From the NCBI GenBank assembly GCA_039680225.1, contig JBDKTK010000151.1, forward strand, positions 1 through 27,733: a stretch of DNA of 27,733 nucleotides. Reading direction: 5' to 3'. The position numbers and the translations under genes were made by a program. Shown here one piece after another: positions 1-8,504 of this stretch; the first letter of the stretch is position 1, and each line of letters starts with the position of its first letter. Under the pieces are notes generated by a model. The model was not told the origin of the DNA, searched no databases, and saw only the letters and a list, made by a program, of their open reading frames with translations. The DNA comes from JBDKTK01 sp039680225 (GTDB taxonomy: Bacteria > Desulfobacterota > Syntrophia > Syntrophales > UBA4778).

Positions 1-1428
1 CCGGACCTCATTCCCGTCGCCCTTGCAAATGAGCTGTCCCGGCTCCAGGACAACGTGCCGCCGTTCCCCTTCGGCCAGGCAAAGGACCTGATCGAAGCGG
101 AGCTTGACACCTCTATATCCGATATTTTCGCGGGCATCGAGGAGGCCCCGCTCGCCGCGGCCTCCATTGGCCAGGTGCACCGGGCCCGCCTCAATTCCGG
201 GCCGGACGTCGTCGTCAAGGTCCGGCGGCCCGGCATTGAACGGACCGTTTCCATCGACCTGGAAATCCTGCTTCATCTGGCGGGCCTTGCCGAGCGCCAC
301 GTTCCGGAACTCGGCTTTTACAGGCCGACCAGGATCGTGGAGGAATTCGCGCGCGTTATCGAGCGGGAAATGGATTTTTCCGTGGAAGCCCGGTTCATGG
401 AGCGGTTCGCAAAACAGTTTGCCGGAAATGAAGCCATCCATGTCCCGGTCCTTTTCGGGGAGTATTCCACGACGCGCATCCTGACCATGGAGTACATAGA
501 CGGCATCAAGGCGTCAAACATCGAAATGCTCGATGCTTCCGGATATGACCGCAAACTGATCGCCTCGCGCGGGGCGGAGCTTGTCCTGGACCAGGTATTC
601 AAGTTCGGCCTGTTCCATGCCGATCCTCACCCCGGCAATATCTTCATCCTGCCCGGGAACGTTATCTGCTACGTGGATTTCGGGATGATGGGCACCGTCG
701 ACCGGAGGACCCGGGAGGACTTCGCCGATATCCTTACCGGCTATGTCCGCAGGAACGAGGTGAAGACCGCACAGGCCGTCCTGAAAGTGGTGGAATGGGA
801 AGATGAACCCGACCGGCGCGCCCTTGAGAGGGACCTCCTGGAATTCATGGAGATATATCTGTACAGGCCTCTCAAGGAAATCCGGGTGGGCGACGTCCTC
901 CAGGAATTCCTGGGCATTATCTCGAGGCACCGTCTCCTGATCCCGGCTGACCTGTACCTCATGATCAAGACACTGACGGAAATGGAAGGCCTGGGGCTCG
1001 CGCTCGACCCCGAATTTGACATGGTTGAGAAAGCCGCCCCTTACATAAAGCAGATACAAATGCAGAAATTCAGCCCCGGGCGGATTGCCTCCGAGTTCCT
1101 GGACTCCGGCGGCGACCTTGTCCAGCTTGCCAGGGCCATTCCGGGTGAACTGCGGGACATCCTGCTGCAGCTAAAGCAGGGGAGGTTAAGGATCGGCCTG
1201 GAACACAGGGGGATCGAAGAATTCATCGAGGAGCTGGACCGGTCGTCCAACCGGATCTCGTTCGCTCTGATAATTTCATCTCTCATCATCGGCTCCTCAT
1301 TGATAATAGCGGCCGGGATCGGCCCTTATTTTCTCGGGCTCCCTTTCCTGGGAGTGCTTGGCTTCAGCATTGCGGGGGTATTCGGGATATGGCTTGTCTT
1401 AGCCATATTCCGTTCCGGAAAGTTATGA
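1..1428 (+). CDS. ABC1/UbiB-family atypical kinase, 5'-truncated by window edge
   Basis: The frame is open from base 1, so the GTG at 55 is internal and the true start lies upstream. The 475 visible residues carry ABC1 (AarF/UbiB/ADCK) hallmarks: an alanine-rich loop AAASIGQVHRA, the lysine strand VVVKVRRPG, the EREMDFSVEA segment, the catalytic-type HADPHPGNIF motif and the metal-binding VDFGMMG. The KxGQ motif expected further upstream is outside the window. Two hydrophobic segments at the C-terminus (from about 1258 to 1415) predict membrane anchoring. Family members support quinone biosynthesis or lipid homeostasis through ATPase/kinase-like activity; the substrate here is unknown. Only 10 bases separate it from the TolC-like gene, so the two are probably co-transcribed, an unusual neighbour for an efflux operon. 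Family assignment is firm, physiological role is not. Confidence 0.9.
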   Translation, partial: PDLIPVALANELSRLQDNVPPFPFGQAKDLIEAELDTSISDIFAGIEEAPLAAASIGQVHRARLNSGPDVVVKVRRPGIERTVSIDLEILLHLAGLAERHVPELGFYRPTRIVEEFARVIEREMDFSVEARFMERFAKQFAGNEAIHVPVLFGEYSTTRILTMEYIDGIKASNIEMLDASGYDRKLIASRGAELVLDQVFKFGLFHADPHPGNIFILPGNVICYVDFGMMGTVDRRTREDFADILTGYVRRNEVKTAQAVLKVVEWEDEPDRRALERDLLEFMEIYLYRPLKEIRVGDVLQEFLGIISRHRLLIPADLYLMIKTLTEMEGLGLALDPEFDMVEKAAPYIKQIQMQKFSPGRIASEFLDSGGDLVQLARAIPGELRDILLQLKQGRLRIGLEHRGIEEFIEELDRSSNRISFALIISSLIIGSSLIIAAGIGPYFLGLPFLGVLGFSIAGVFGIWLVLAIFRSGKL

Positions 1429-1438
1429 TGGAGGTTTC

Positions 1439-2752
1439 ATGAAGCGCCTTGTTTTTGTCCTGGCCGGACTGCTTATTCTGGCTGCGGCCGGCCCGGTCGG
1501 CGCGGAACGGAAAATATACACCCTGCAAGACCTGTACGTCATTGCGCTTGCCAACTCGGAGAGGATCATGATCTCCCGGGAGAATGTCCGGATAGCCGAG
1601 GCGAACAAGGGCAGGGCCGTTTCCGCTCTGCTCCCGCGGCTTACAGGCTTCAGCAGTTACACAAAGTACACCGAAAGCAAGACCACTTCCCAGACTGTTA
1701 TCCAGCCCGGCGATTATGCTTCCTGGGGCGCGAGACTCGACCAGTCCATGTACATCAACGGCAGGGAGATAACCGGCGTACAGATAGCGGGGGAAAACAT
1801 CGAGCGCACGCGTTACGACTACCGGGCCGCTCAGGAAGACTACCTGATGAGCAGCCAGTCCGGGTACCAGTCCGTGACGCTCGCCTTCTATGAAGTGCTC
1901 CGGGCCCGCAAGGGCATTGAGATTGCCGATTCCAACGTGGAGAGGCTCAAAAAATACCGCGATGCGGCAACCATCCGCCTCAAGGTCGGCGAGGTGACCA
2001 AGACGACCCTGCTGCGGGCGGAGGGGGAGTTGTCCGGGGCGCTTTCCGAGCAGATCAGGGCCCGCAATGTTTATGAACTGGCCAGGGCCCAGCTTGTCAG
2101 GGTTGCCGGCATTGGGCCGGATTTCGAACTCAGGGAGGTCCCCCCGCAGGACCCGGGCGACGTAAAACTTTCAGACCTGCAGAAGCAGGCGCTGGAAACG
2201 CGCTCCGAAATGAAGAGCCTGGAACTGCAGAAAGACATCGCCGAGAAGAATGTCAAATATGTGAAAGGCCTTTACTGGCCTAACCTGGCCCTGTCGGCCG
2301 TTTACACGGCCGCCGACCAGAACCCGACCAGCCCGACTTTCAACCAGGAGAGCATGTTCGGCGGGCTCACGCTGACATATCCGTTTTTCGAGGGGGGCCT
2401 GCGGCGCGCGGAAGTCAGCCAGGCCAGGTCGCAGCTGCGCCAGGCGGAACTGCTTGTGAAAGACACGGTGAAGACGGTCAACGTCGAAGTCGAGAACGCC
2501 TACCTGGAATTGATTACGCAGAGGGGCATCCTGAAATCTCTCCAGGACCAGCTGGCTTTTGCGACCGACAATTTCAATGCCGTCACGCGGCAGTTCGATT
2601 TCGGCCTGGCGAGCAGCCTTGATGTGATCGACGCCAACAACCTGCTGGTGACCGCCCAGAGACAGATGGCGAATGCCGATTACGGCTACCAGCTGGCCGT
2701 ATTCAGGCTGAAGAGAGCAACAGGGATGATCCTGGCGGATGTGAAGAAATAG
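1439..2752 (+). CDS. TolC-family outer membrane efflux channel
   Basis: A 437-residue protein with a cleavable signal peptide (MKRLVFVLAGLLILAAAGPVGA) and two repeated long helical/strand halves typical of outer membrane efflux proteins. Family traits are the early LYVIALANSERI segment, the helical RIRLKVGEVTK-like region near the middle, a TYPFFEGGLRRAEV segment and the late FDFGLASSLDVIDANN motif. It forms the trimeric exit duct of a tripartite pump. An excellent ribosome site (GGAGG at 1430-1434) precedes the ATG. The adaptor and RND pump genes follow directly, so it is the outer-membrane part of that system. The substrate cannot be read from sequence. Confidence 0.92.
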   Translation: MKRLVFVLAGLLILAAAGPVGAERKIYTLQDLYVIALANSERIMISRENVRIAEANKGRAVSALLPRLTGFSSYTKYTESKTTSQTVIQPGDYASWGARLDQSMYINGREITGVQIAGENIERTRYDYRAAQEDYLMSSQSGYQSVTLAFYEVLRARKGIEIADSNVERLKKYRDAATIRLKVGEVTKTTLLRAEGELSGALSEQIRARNVYELARAQLVRVAGIGPDFELREVPPQDPGDVKLSDLQKQALETRSEMKSLELQKDIAEKNVKYVKGLYWPNLALSAVYTAADQNPTSPTFNQESMFGGLTLTYPFFEGGLRRAEVSQARSQLRQAELLVKDTVKTVNVEVENAYLELITQRGILKSLQDQLAFATDNFNAVTRQFDFGLASSLDVIDANNLLVTAQRQMANADYGYQLAVFRLKRATGMILADVKK

Positions 2753-2783
2753 ATTTCAGATTTCAAATTTGAGATTTCAGATT
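2751..2783. repeat. AT-rich repeat in the efflux operon
   Basis: AGATTTCAG occurs at 2751-2759 and 2772-2780, around the palindrome TCAAATTTGA (2763-2772). The element begins at the TolC stop codon and ends before the adaptor's ribosome site; its base composition is unlike the surrounding genes. Confidence 0.6.
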
Positions 2784-2804
2784 AAAAGAAGGACGGGGGA
2801 CTGG

Positions 2805-3926
2805 ATGGAATCGAGAGCTGACTTTATTTTTGCGAAATCACGACTTCTGAAGGCAGGGGCCATCCTCCTTGCATTTGCGTTCGCCTGCATCACGTTTTTC
2901 CCTGTGTCGGGATGCTCGAAAAACGAGGCCAAGGTTGCGGAAGAGAAGTCGGTGGTTGTCCGCACCCAGCCCGTAAAGACCCAGTCGATCAGGCCGAAGA
3001 TCGAAAGCATCGGGACCCTTAACGCTTTCGAAGAAATCATAATCAGCAGCAGGATCGACGGGATACTGAACGCGTGCAACGTGAAAGAAGGAACACACGT
3101 GGCGCGCGGCACCGTCCTGGCCCTGGTCGACGATATCGATTACAGGCTGGAAGTCAGGAGGGACGAAGCGGCCTTGAAGCAGGCCGAGGCGACCCTTGCC
3201 AATACCCGGCAGGAATACCAGAGAAAAGAGGCCCTCCTGAAAGAGGAGCTTGTCACCCGCCAGCAGTTCGATGACGTCAGCACGCGGCGCGCCCTGGCGG
3301 ACGCCGATGTGGACAGGGCAAAAGCGGCCCTCTCCCTGGCGCGCGAGAAGCTGGCCAGGACAAAAATAGTTTCCCCGCTCAATTCCTATGTCAAGGAAAA
3401 GAAAGTGTCGGCAGGAGATTACGTCCGCAACGGCACTCCCCTTTTCAGCCTCATCCAGATCGATCCCATAAAGCTCAATTTCACCGTATCGGAACGGGAC
3501 ATCGGCAAGCTGAAAAAGGAACAGCAGGTCCAGTTCACGCTCGATTCCCTGCCCGGGAAACCCTTCTCCGGTATAGTGAAAACCATTTACCCGAACCTGG
3601 AAGAAAAGACCCGCACCCTCCAGGTGGAGGCGATAGTCGGCAATAAGGACAAACTGCTGAAGCCCGGCTCGTTCGCCAAGGTTACTCTTTTTACCGGGGA
3701 AGCAAGGGATTCCGTGCTTATCCCGGTAACCTCGCTCCTGTACGACGACAGCAAGGTCAAGGTTTTCATTGTCGAAGGAGAGCGCGCCAGGGAGTTGTAT
3801 GTCAAGACCGGCGCCAAGTACGGCGAGATGATGGAGATAACCGAGGGCCTCAAGGGCGGCGAAGTCCTCGTCGTCGCGGGGCAGCAGAACCTGGCGGAAG
3901 GAATAAAACTTAATGTGGCTCGCTGA
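2805..3926 (+). CDS. RND efflux periplasmic adaptor (membrane fusion protein), lipoprotein
   Basis: HlyD/AcrA-type adaptor of 373 residues. The ATG at 2805 is preferred because a GGACGGGGG ribosome site sits just upstream; a TTG at 2769 would extend it into an AT-rich repeat. The N-terminus is a long hydrophobic signal ending in a lipobox (VSGC, Cys37), so it is probably an inner-membrane-anchored lipoprotein. The order is barrel-sandwich half (VKEGTHVARGTVLALVDD), alpha-hairpin (about residues 110-175 with LLKEELVTRQQFDD), second lipoyl half (SAGDYVRNGTPLFSL) and beta-barrel/membrane-proximal domains. It bridges the TolC-like channel and the pump. Its last 14 bases overlap the pump gene, indicating translational coupling. 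Confidence 0.92.
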   Translation: MESRADFIFAKSRLLKAGAILLAFAFACITFFPVSGCSKNEAKVAEEKSVVVRTQPVKTQSIRPKIESIGTLNAFEEIIISSRIDGILNACNVKEGTHVARGTVLALVDDIDYRLEVRRDEAALKQAEATLANTRQEYQRKEALLKEELVTRQQFDDVSTRRALADADVDRAKAALSLAREKLARTKIVSPLNSYVKEKKVSAGDYVRNGTPLFSLIQIDPIKLNFTVSERDIGKLKKEQQVQFTLDSLPGKPFSGIVKTIYPNLEEKTRTLQVEAIVGNKDKLLKPGSFAKVTLFTGEARDSVLIPVTSLLYDDSKVKVFIVEGERARELYVKTGAKYGEMMEITEGLKGGEVLVVAGQQNLAEGIKLNVAR

Positions 3927-6900
3927 TACCTCGATCAAGCGGCCCGTCTTCGCGACCATGTTCATCATGGCCCTGGTCGTCATGGGGCTGGTCAGCTATC
4001 CCGAGATCGGGGTCGACCTCTTCCCGAAAATAGATTTCCCGATAGTCAACATCACCACGACCCTCAAGGGCGCCAGCCCCGAGATCATGGACATCGACAT
4101 CTCCGACAAAATCGAGGAGGTCGTCAACACCATCAACGGCGTCAAGACCATCGCGTCCTCGAGCTATGAAGGGGCCGCGGTAACGACGGTCGAGTTCGTC
4201 CTGGAGCGGGACATCGACATGGCCGTCCAGGACGTCCGGGAAAAAATTTCCACGATCAGGTCGAAACTCCCGAACGACATAGACGAGCCGATAATAGAAA
4301 AAGTGGACCCGGACTCCACCCCGGTGTTGTGGCTCAATTTGAGGGGGCAAAAACCGATCCGCGATATTTCCACGTATGCGGACGAGGTCCTCAAGGAGCA
4401 GCTGCAAAAGATAACCGGCGTCGGCGCGATCAGGCTGGCCGGCCTGAGGCTCCGGGAGGTGAGGGTCTGGCTGGACAAGGACAAGCTGAGCGCCTTTCAC
4501 ATCGCCCCGAATGACGTCCTGCAGTACCTCAAGTCGGAAAACATGGAGCTGCCGGGCGGCCGCATCGAGAGCTCATCCAAGGAATATTCCGTAAAGATCA
4601 AAGGCGAGTTCCCCAAGGTGTCGGAATTCGAGGACCTCGTGGTGGCCTATTACAAGGGGGCCCCGGTGCGGCTCAAGGACATCGGCCGGGTCGAGGACGG
4701 GATGCAGGAAAAGCGCTCCATTGCCCGCTACAACGGAGTGCCGGCAATCGGGATCGGAATCCAGAAACAGTCCGGGACCAATACCGTCGAAGTCGTGGAC
4801 CGGGTCAAAGACGAGGTCAAAAAGCTCGAGAAAACGCTGCCCCCCGGCCTGGCCATCGGTTATGCCTTCGACCAGTCGACCTTCATCAAGCGTTCCATCA
4901 ACGAGGTGCAGACTCACCTGATCATCGGAGGGCTGCTGGCCATCCTGGCGGTCTTTATTTTCCTGAGGGAATGGCGCATTACTTTGATCAGCGCCTGCGC
5001 CCTGCCGGTTTCCGTAATTTCGACTTTCGCCCTGATCAGGTTCTTCGGGTTCACGTTCAACAATATGACAATGCTGGCCCTCACATTATCCATCGGGCTG
5101 CTGATCGATGACGCCATCATTGTCATCGAGAATATCCACAGGCACGTCGAGGAGGGGATGCACCCCCGCGAGGCGTCGAGCTTCGCGACTTCGGAAATCG
5201 GCCTCGCCGTCATGGCGACCACTTTTGCGGTGGTTGTCATCTTCCTGCCGGTCGCTTTCATGAAAGGGATCATCGGTCGTTTTTTCCTCCAGTTCGCCCT
5301 GACAGTTGTCTTCTCCGTGCTTGTTTCGCTGATCGTCTCCTTTACCCTGACCCCGATGATGTCATCGCTTTTCCTCAAGCCGGTCGACAAAAATGTAAAC
5401 AGCCCGCAGAGACGGCGGAACTTCTTTATGCGGTATGTGCACGCAGCCGGTGGTGCGTTTGAGACCGTATACAGGAAATTGGAAACTTTTTACCGGGGGC
5501 TTCTCTCCGCATGCCTGGACCACAGGAAGCTGGTGCTGGGCCTGGCCCTTGCTGTATTCATTTTCAGCCTGTTCATAACACGCTTCCTGGGAAAGGAGCT
5601 TGTGCCCGCTGAGGACCAGAGCCAGTTTATCGTGAGGCTCGAGGCGCCGATCGATTATTCGGTGGATAAATGCGACGAGCTGTTCCGCCAGGCGGAACAG
5701 GAGGTGGCCTCCTTCCCGGAAGTGAAGAGCCTTTACTACGCCATGGGGTGGGGGAGGACGGCGCAGATAAACCGGGCCTTCATGTTCGTCACGCTCACCG
5801 ACAAGGGGGGGAGGAAGAGGAGCCAGGACCGGATAATGGCAGACATTCGCTCCAGACTAAGGCTCATCCCGGGCCTCAAGGGCACAGCCGAGAACGTTTC
5901 CCTGATAGGCGGCGGCCAGAGGAACGTCCCCATCCAGTACAGCATCAGGGGGGGCGACCTGAATTCGCTTACTGCCTATTCGAAACAGATAGTTTCGGAA
6001 TTCTCCCGGCTGCCCGGGATAGTCGATGTAGACACGACCCTGGAAGCGGGAACACCGGAGATCAGGGTTTATATAAACCGGGACAAGGCAGCGGACCTGG
6101 GCGTGAGCGTCTCTTCCATAGCGGAGGCGGTCAACGTCCTGATCAGCGGCGAACTCGATATCACAAAGTACAAGGAGACCGCCAAGGGCAGGCGCTACGA
6201 GGTGCGCGTCAGGCTCAACCCGACGGACAGGATGAGCCCGGAAGACCTTAACCGGCTTTACGTGAAGGCGAAAGACGGCCGGCTGATCGAGCTCTCCAGC
6301 GTGGTCAGCATCGACGAGGGAGGCGGCCCGAGCGTCATCAACCGGGTTGACCGCCAGAGGGCGATCACGGTTTTCGCAAATCTCGAAAAGAAACCCCTGG
6401 GCGAAGCAGTGAGCGATCTGAACGCCATATCGGCAAAAGTGCTCCCTGCCGATTATATCCCCCGGTACAAGGGGGCAGCCGATACGATGAGGGAATCCTT
6501 CCAGTTCCTGCTTTTTGCCCTGATGCTCGGGATCATCATGGCATACATGGTGCTGGCCTCGCAGTTTGAGAGTTTCATCCACCCGTTCACGGTCCTGCTC
6601 GCGATGCCGCTCTCATTTATCGGGGCCTTCGGCGCGTTGCTGCTCACGGGCAAGACCCTCAGCATCTTCAGCTTCATCGGGCTGATCCTTCTTATGGGGC
6701 TCGTCAAGAAAAACGCGATCCTTCTCGTGGATTACACAAACACCCTGAGGGAGCGCGGCATGCCCCGGAGAGAGGCGATCGTTCATGCGGGACCGGTGAG
6801 ATTGAGGCCCATCCTGATGACCACGTTTGCAATGGTCTTCGGCATGCTGCCCGTCGCCCTCGGATTCGGGGAAGGCGCCGAGACGCGCGCTCCCATGGGC

Positions 6901-7101
6901 ATTGCGGTCATCGGCGGCCTGCTGACATCGCTGTTCCTGACCCTGGTCGTGGTGCCTGCCGCTTATGACCAGTTTGACGACTGGAAGGAATACGTTGTGA
7001 ACTGGAGGCGCAGCAGAAAAGCTGCCCAGGTGCAGGACGAAGCCGAAAACGGGCAACTGGCTGAAGTCCGGACACAAACTTCGAGCGAGGGATCAAAATG
7101 A
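3913..7101 (+). CDS. RND efflux pump, inner-membrane permease (HAE1/AcrB type)
   Basis: A 1062-residue proton-driven RND transporter with the usual two-fold arrangement: N-terminal helix, large periplasmic porter loop, helices 2-6, a second periplasmic loop, helices 8-12. The signature helix-4 segment GLLIDDAIIVIEN carries the two acidic proton-relay residues, and helix 10 has the conserved lysine in GLVKKNAILLVDY. Length is typical of HAE1 pumps. GGAAGGA ahead of the ATG is a good ribosome site, lying inside the adaptor gene. The short hydrophilic tail after the last helix (rich in Arg/Lys then Glu/Gln) is where a cytosolic partner could bind. The gene's ATGA stop/start overlap joins it to the PII-like gene downstream. 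Export of hydrophobic compounds is the family role; the substrate is unknown. Confidence 0.95.
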   Translation: MWLADTSIKRPVFATMFIMALVVMGLVSYPEIGVDLFPKIDFPIVNITTTLKGASPEIMDIDISDKIEEVVNTINGVKTIASSSYEGAAVTTVEFVLERDIDMAVQDVREKISTIRSKLPNDIDEPIIEKVDPDSTPVLWLNLRGQKPIRDISTYADEVLKEQLQKITGVGAIRLAGLRLREVRVWLDKDKLSAFHIAPNDVLQYLKSENMELPGGRIESSSKEYSVKIKGEFPKVSEFEDLVVAYYKGAPVRLKDIGRVEDGMQEKRSIARYNGVPAIGIGIQKQSGTNTVEVVDRVKDEVKKLEKTLPPGLAIGYAFDQSTFIKRSINEVQTHLIIGGLLAILAVFIFLREWRITLISACALPVSVISTFALIRFFGFTFNNMTMLALTLSIGLLIDDAIIVIENIHRHVEEGMHPREASSFATSEIGLAVMATTFAVVVIFLPVAFMKGIIGRFFLQFALTVVFSVLVSLIVSFTLTPMMSSLFLKPVDKNVNSPQRRRNFFMRYVHAAGGAFETVYRKLETFYRGLLSACLDHRKLVLGLALAVFIFSLFITRFLGKELVPAEDQSQFIVRLEAPIDYSVDKCDELFRQAEQEVASFPEVKSLYYAMGWGRTAQINRAFMFVTLTDKGGRKRSQDRIMADIRSRLRLIPGLKGTAENVSLIGGGQRNVPIQYSIRGGDLNSLTAYSKQIVSEFSRLPGIVDVDTTLEAGTPEIRVYINRDKAADLGVSVSSIAEAVNVLISGELDITKYKETAKGRRYEVRVRLNPTDRMSPEDLNRLYVKAKDGRLIELSSVVSIDEGGGPSVINRVDRQRAITVFANLEKKPLGEAVSDLNAISAKVLPADYIPRYKGAADTMRESFQFLLFALMLGIIMAYMVLASQFESFIHPFTVLLAMPLSFIGAFGALLLTGKTLSIFSFIGLILLMGLVKKNAILLVDYTNTLRERGMPRREAIVHAGPVRLRPILMTTFAMVFGMLPVALGFGEGAETRAPMGIAVIGGLLTSLFLTLVVVPAAYDQFDDWKEYVVNWRRSRKAAQVQDEAENGQLAEVRTQTSSEGSK

Positions 7102-7388
7102 GAATGTGCCTGTTGATTTACTGCGAAGTGGCGGATGAGGCGGTTATCGGCTCCCTCAGGAAGGCCGGGATAAAAGGTTATACAAAGCTGGAGGAGGCGC
7201 AGGGCGAGGGCACCGAGACGGAACCCAAGCTGGGCACCCATTGCTGGCCCGGGAAGAACAATGTGCTGCTGATGGCGCTCGATGAAGGCCAGGTCCGGGG
7301 CGTGGGAGACCTGATCAGGAAATTAAAACACGACCACCCCAGGGCCGGCCTCAGAGGTTTCCTTCTGCCCCTGGAAGAGTGTATCTGA
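7098..7388 (+). CDS. PII-like small protein of the transporter-associated PG0541 type
   Basis: A 96-residue cytosolic protein with PII/CutA-like ferredoxin-fold proportions: MRMCLLIYCEVADEAV starting strand, a helix with GIKGYTKL, a glycine/glutamate-rich loop equivalent to a shortened T-loop (EGTETEPKLGTHCWPG), strand NNVLLMAL and a final helix-strand. The segment GTHCWPGKNN matches what I recall of the PG0541 transporter-associated family, small PII-like proteins found beside RND pump genes. The start overlaps the RND stop codon by four bases (ATGA), so its translation is coupled to the pump. I infer a regulatory or sensor subunit for the pump. Ligand and partner are unknown, and the canonical PII uridylylation tyrosine loop is not evident. 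Confidence 0.75.
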   Translation: MRMCLLIYCEVADEAVIGSLRKAGIKGYTKLEEAQGEGTETEPKLGTHCWPGKNNVLLMALDEGQVRGVGDLIRKLKHDHPRAGLRGFLLPLEECI

Positions 7389-7418
7389 TCGGATCAGCTC
7401 GTCCTTTCAGATTTTCGG

Positions 7419-7583
7419 TCAGCTTTTCCGGGAAGTCACGGTCTGGAAAGTGGATATGACCTGCCGCGTTTTTTTCTTTTTGCATTTGGGGCAGGCGACT
7501 TTACCCTTGGCATGCTCGGCCATTGTCTGGATAAGCGCGAATTCGTGCTTGCAAGCCGTGCACTGGTACTCGTAAGTCGGCAT
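7419..7583 (-). CDS. FmdB-family zinc ribbon protein
   Basis: A 54-residue protein beginning MPTYEYQCTACKHEF, the classic opening of FmdB-type zinc ribbons. Two Cys pairs (CTAC and CPKC) form the expected rubredoxin-like zinc knuckle, followed by a basic tail. The start at 7583 is chosen over a longer upstream in-frame start because GGAGG sits seven bases ahead of it and because family members start here. FmdB proteins were named as putative regulators of formamidase/amidase genes; their true function is poorly defined. It lies just downstream of the HIT gene on the same strand with a 70-base gap, so co-transcription is possible. Confidence 0.85.
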   Translation of the reverse strand: MPTYEYQCTACKHEFALIQTMAEHAKGKVACPKCKKKKTRQVISTFQTVTSRKS

Positions 7584-7652
7584 AAATACCTCCTTTGCAA
7601 AAGTTAAAACAAAAATATTAGCGCCGTTTGCTCTTGTCAAGAAATTTGGTAT

Positions 7653-8081
7653 TTACTGTTCAGCTATGAGCCTTGATGCGGCCGCGAGCTTTTCCTGGAC
7701 CTCCTTTGCCTCGGCATCGCCGGCGTATTTCTGCCGCGGCCAGAAAAAGCCCCTCAACCCGTCTTTGAAATGCCTGGGGATGATATGGACGTGAAGATGG
7801 GGGACCCTCTGGCTGACCTTGTTGTTGATGCCGATAAATGCGCCGTCCGCGCCGAGCCCCGTTTCAACGGCCCGGGCAATTACGCTTACGGCGGAAAAAA
7901 CCGGGCCGAGCAGGTCGGGGGGAAGATCGGCCATGGTTGCGTAATGGGTTTTGGGGATCAGCAGGGTGTGTCCGGGGAACACGGGGCGCTCATCGAGGAA
8001 GCCCAGGCAGAACTCGTCCTCGTAAACCTTGTAAGCTTTCAGATCGCCGGAGACGATCCGGCAAAAGGCGCAATCTTCCAT
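7653..8081 (-). CDS. HIT-family nucleotide hydrolase/transferase
   Basis: A 142-residue HIT (histidine triad) protein. The signature HLHVHII at residues 95-101 holds the nucleophilic central histidine. A CxxC pair near the N-terminus (C4, C7) with H46 is consistent with the zinc site of Hint-type members. GINN at about residues 84-87 is another conserved segment. Such enzymes hydrolyse nucleoside phosphoramidates, dinucleoside polyphosphates or aminoacyl-adenylates. The first half, with FLDERPVFPGHTLLIPK, is the standard substrate-cleft strand. No strong ribosome site is visible ahead of the ATG. The specific substrate cannot be assigned. Confidence 0.9.
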   Translation of the reverse strand: MEDCAFCRIVSGDLKAYKVYEDEFCLGFLDERPVFPGHTLLIPKTHYATMADLPPDLLGPVFSAVSVIARAVETGLGADGAFIGINNKVSQRVPHLHVHIIPRHFKDGLRGFFWPRQKYAGDAEAKEVQEKLAAASRLIAEQ

Positions 8082-8116
8082 GAAATGGCCGCGGCAGTTT
8101 AATAGTTCAACTTTTT

Positions 8117-8148
8117 TTGCAGGGGCGTATGGCCCATGCGCCCTGCAA
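8117..8148. repeat. Palindromic hairpin repeat (GGGGCGTAT subtype), copy 1
   Basis: Arms 8117-8132 and 8133-8148 pair with one bulged G and one G-U wobble. The left arm shares GCAGGGGCGTAT exactly with the hairpin at 16806-16832. It sits between the divergent HIT gene and the 99-residue gene, so it is not a simple terminator for either. Confidence 0.65.
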
Positions 8149-8204
8149 ATTATTTTTTATCATAATGGAAAAGAGGCAGGTTTTCAGTAAAAAGGTATGA
8201 CTCC

Positions 8205-8504
8205 ATGGAAAAAAATGCCCGCGATCAGATTGCCGCAAAAATTGAAGAAATAAACGGGCTGGCCGGCCTGCAGCCGTGCTCGCCCGCATTCAACTTGTGG
8301 CGCAAGTCAACCGGGGACCTGATACTGCAGATTTTCGGCGAAGGCAGGGAACTGGAATCATTCAACGCGATTTTCTATACGCCGCTTTTTTTGAGCTGCA
8401 GGATGAACGACTCGGCTTTTACGGAGGCGTACCGCAAAGGGCTTGAAGAGGCCCGGGCGCTGCTCGCGGGTTTTTGCCTCACCTTGGCCGTCCAGGCAAC
8501 TTGA
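8205..8504 (+). CDS. Unknown 99-residue protein
   Basis: No family is recognised with certainty. The protein is mostly helical, with the run FNLWRKSTGDLILQIFG followed by a short strand (FNAIFYTP) and a final helix EAYRKGLEEARALLAGF. This F-x2-W, IFG, GLxxA spacing resembles the N-terminal helical module that I recall in front of TIR-like or other predicted nucleotide-binding domains in defence-type proteins; here nothing follows it, so the module stands alone. An AAAAAGG ribosome-like site lies nine bases ahead of the ATG. Its last 26 bases overlap the end of the convergent membrane-protein gene. It could be a complete small protein or a remnant of a longer one. Confidence 0.55.
   Translation: MEKNARDQIAAKIEEINGLAGLQPCSPAFNLWRKSTGDLILQIFGEGRELESFNAIFYTPLFLSCRMNDSAFTEAYRKGLEEARALLAGFCLTLAVQAT

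Noticed and set aside
2769..2804. TTG start for the adaptor 12 codons upstream of the chosen ATG
   Set aside because: It translates part of the AT-rich repeat and lacks a ribosome site, whereas the ATG at 2805 has one.
2838..3983. Minus-strand open frame of 381 codons across the adaptor gene
   Set aside because: Shadow of a clearly recognised adaptor gene; no coherent domain.
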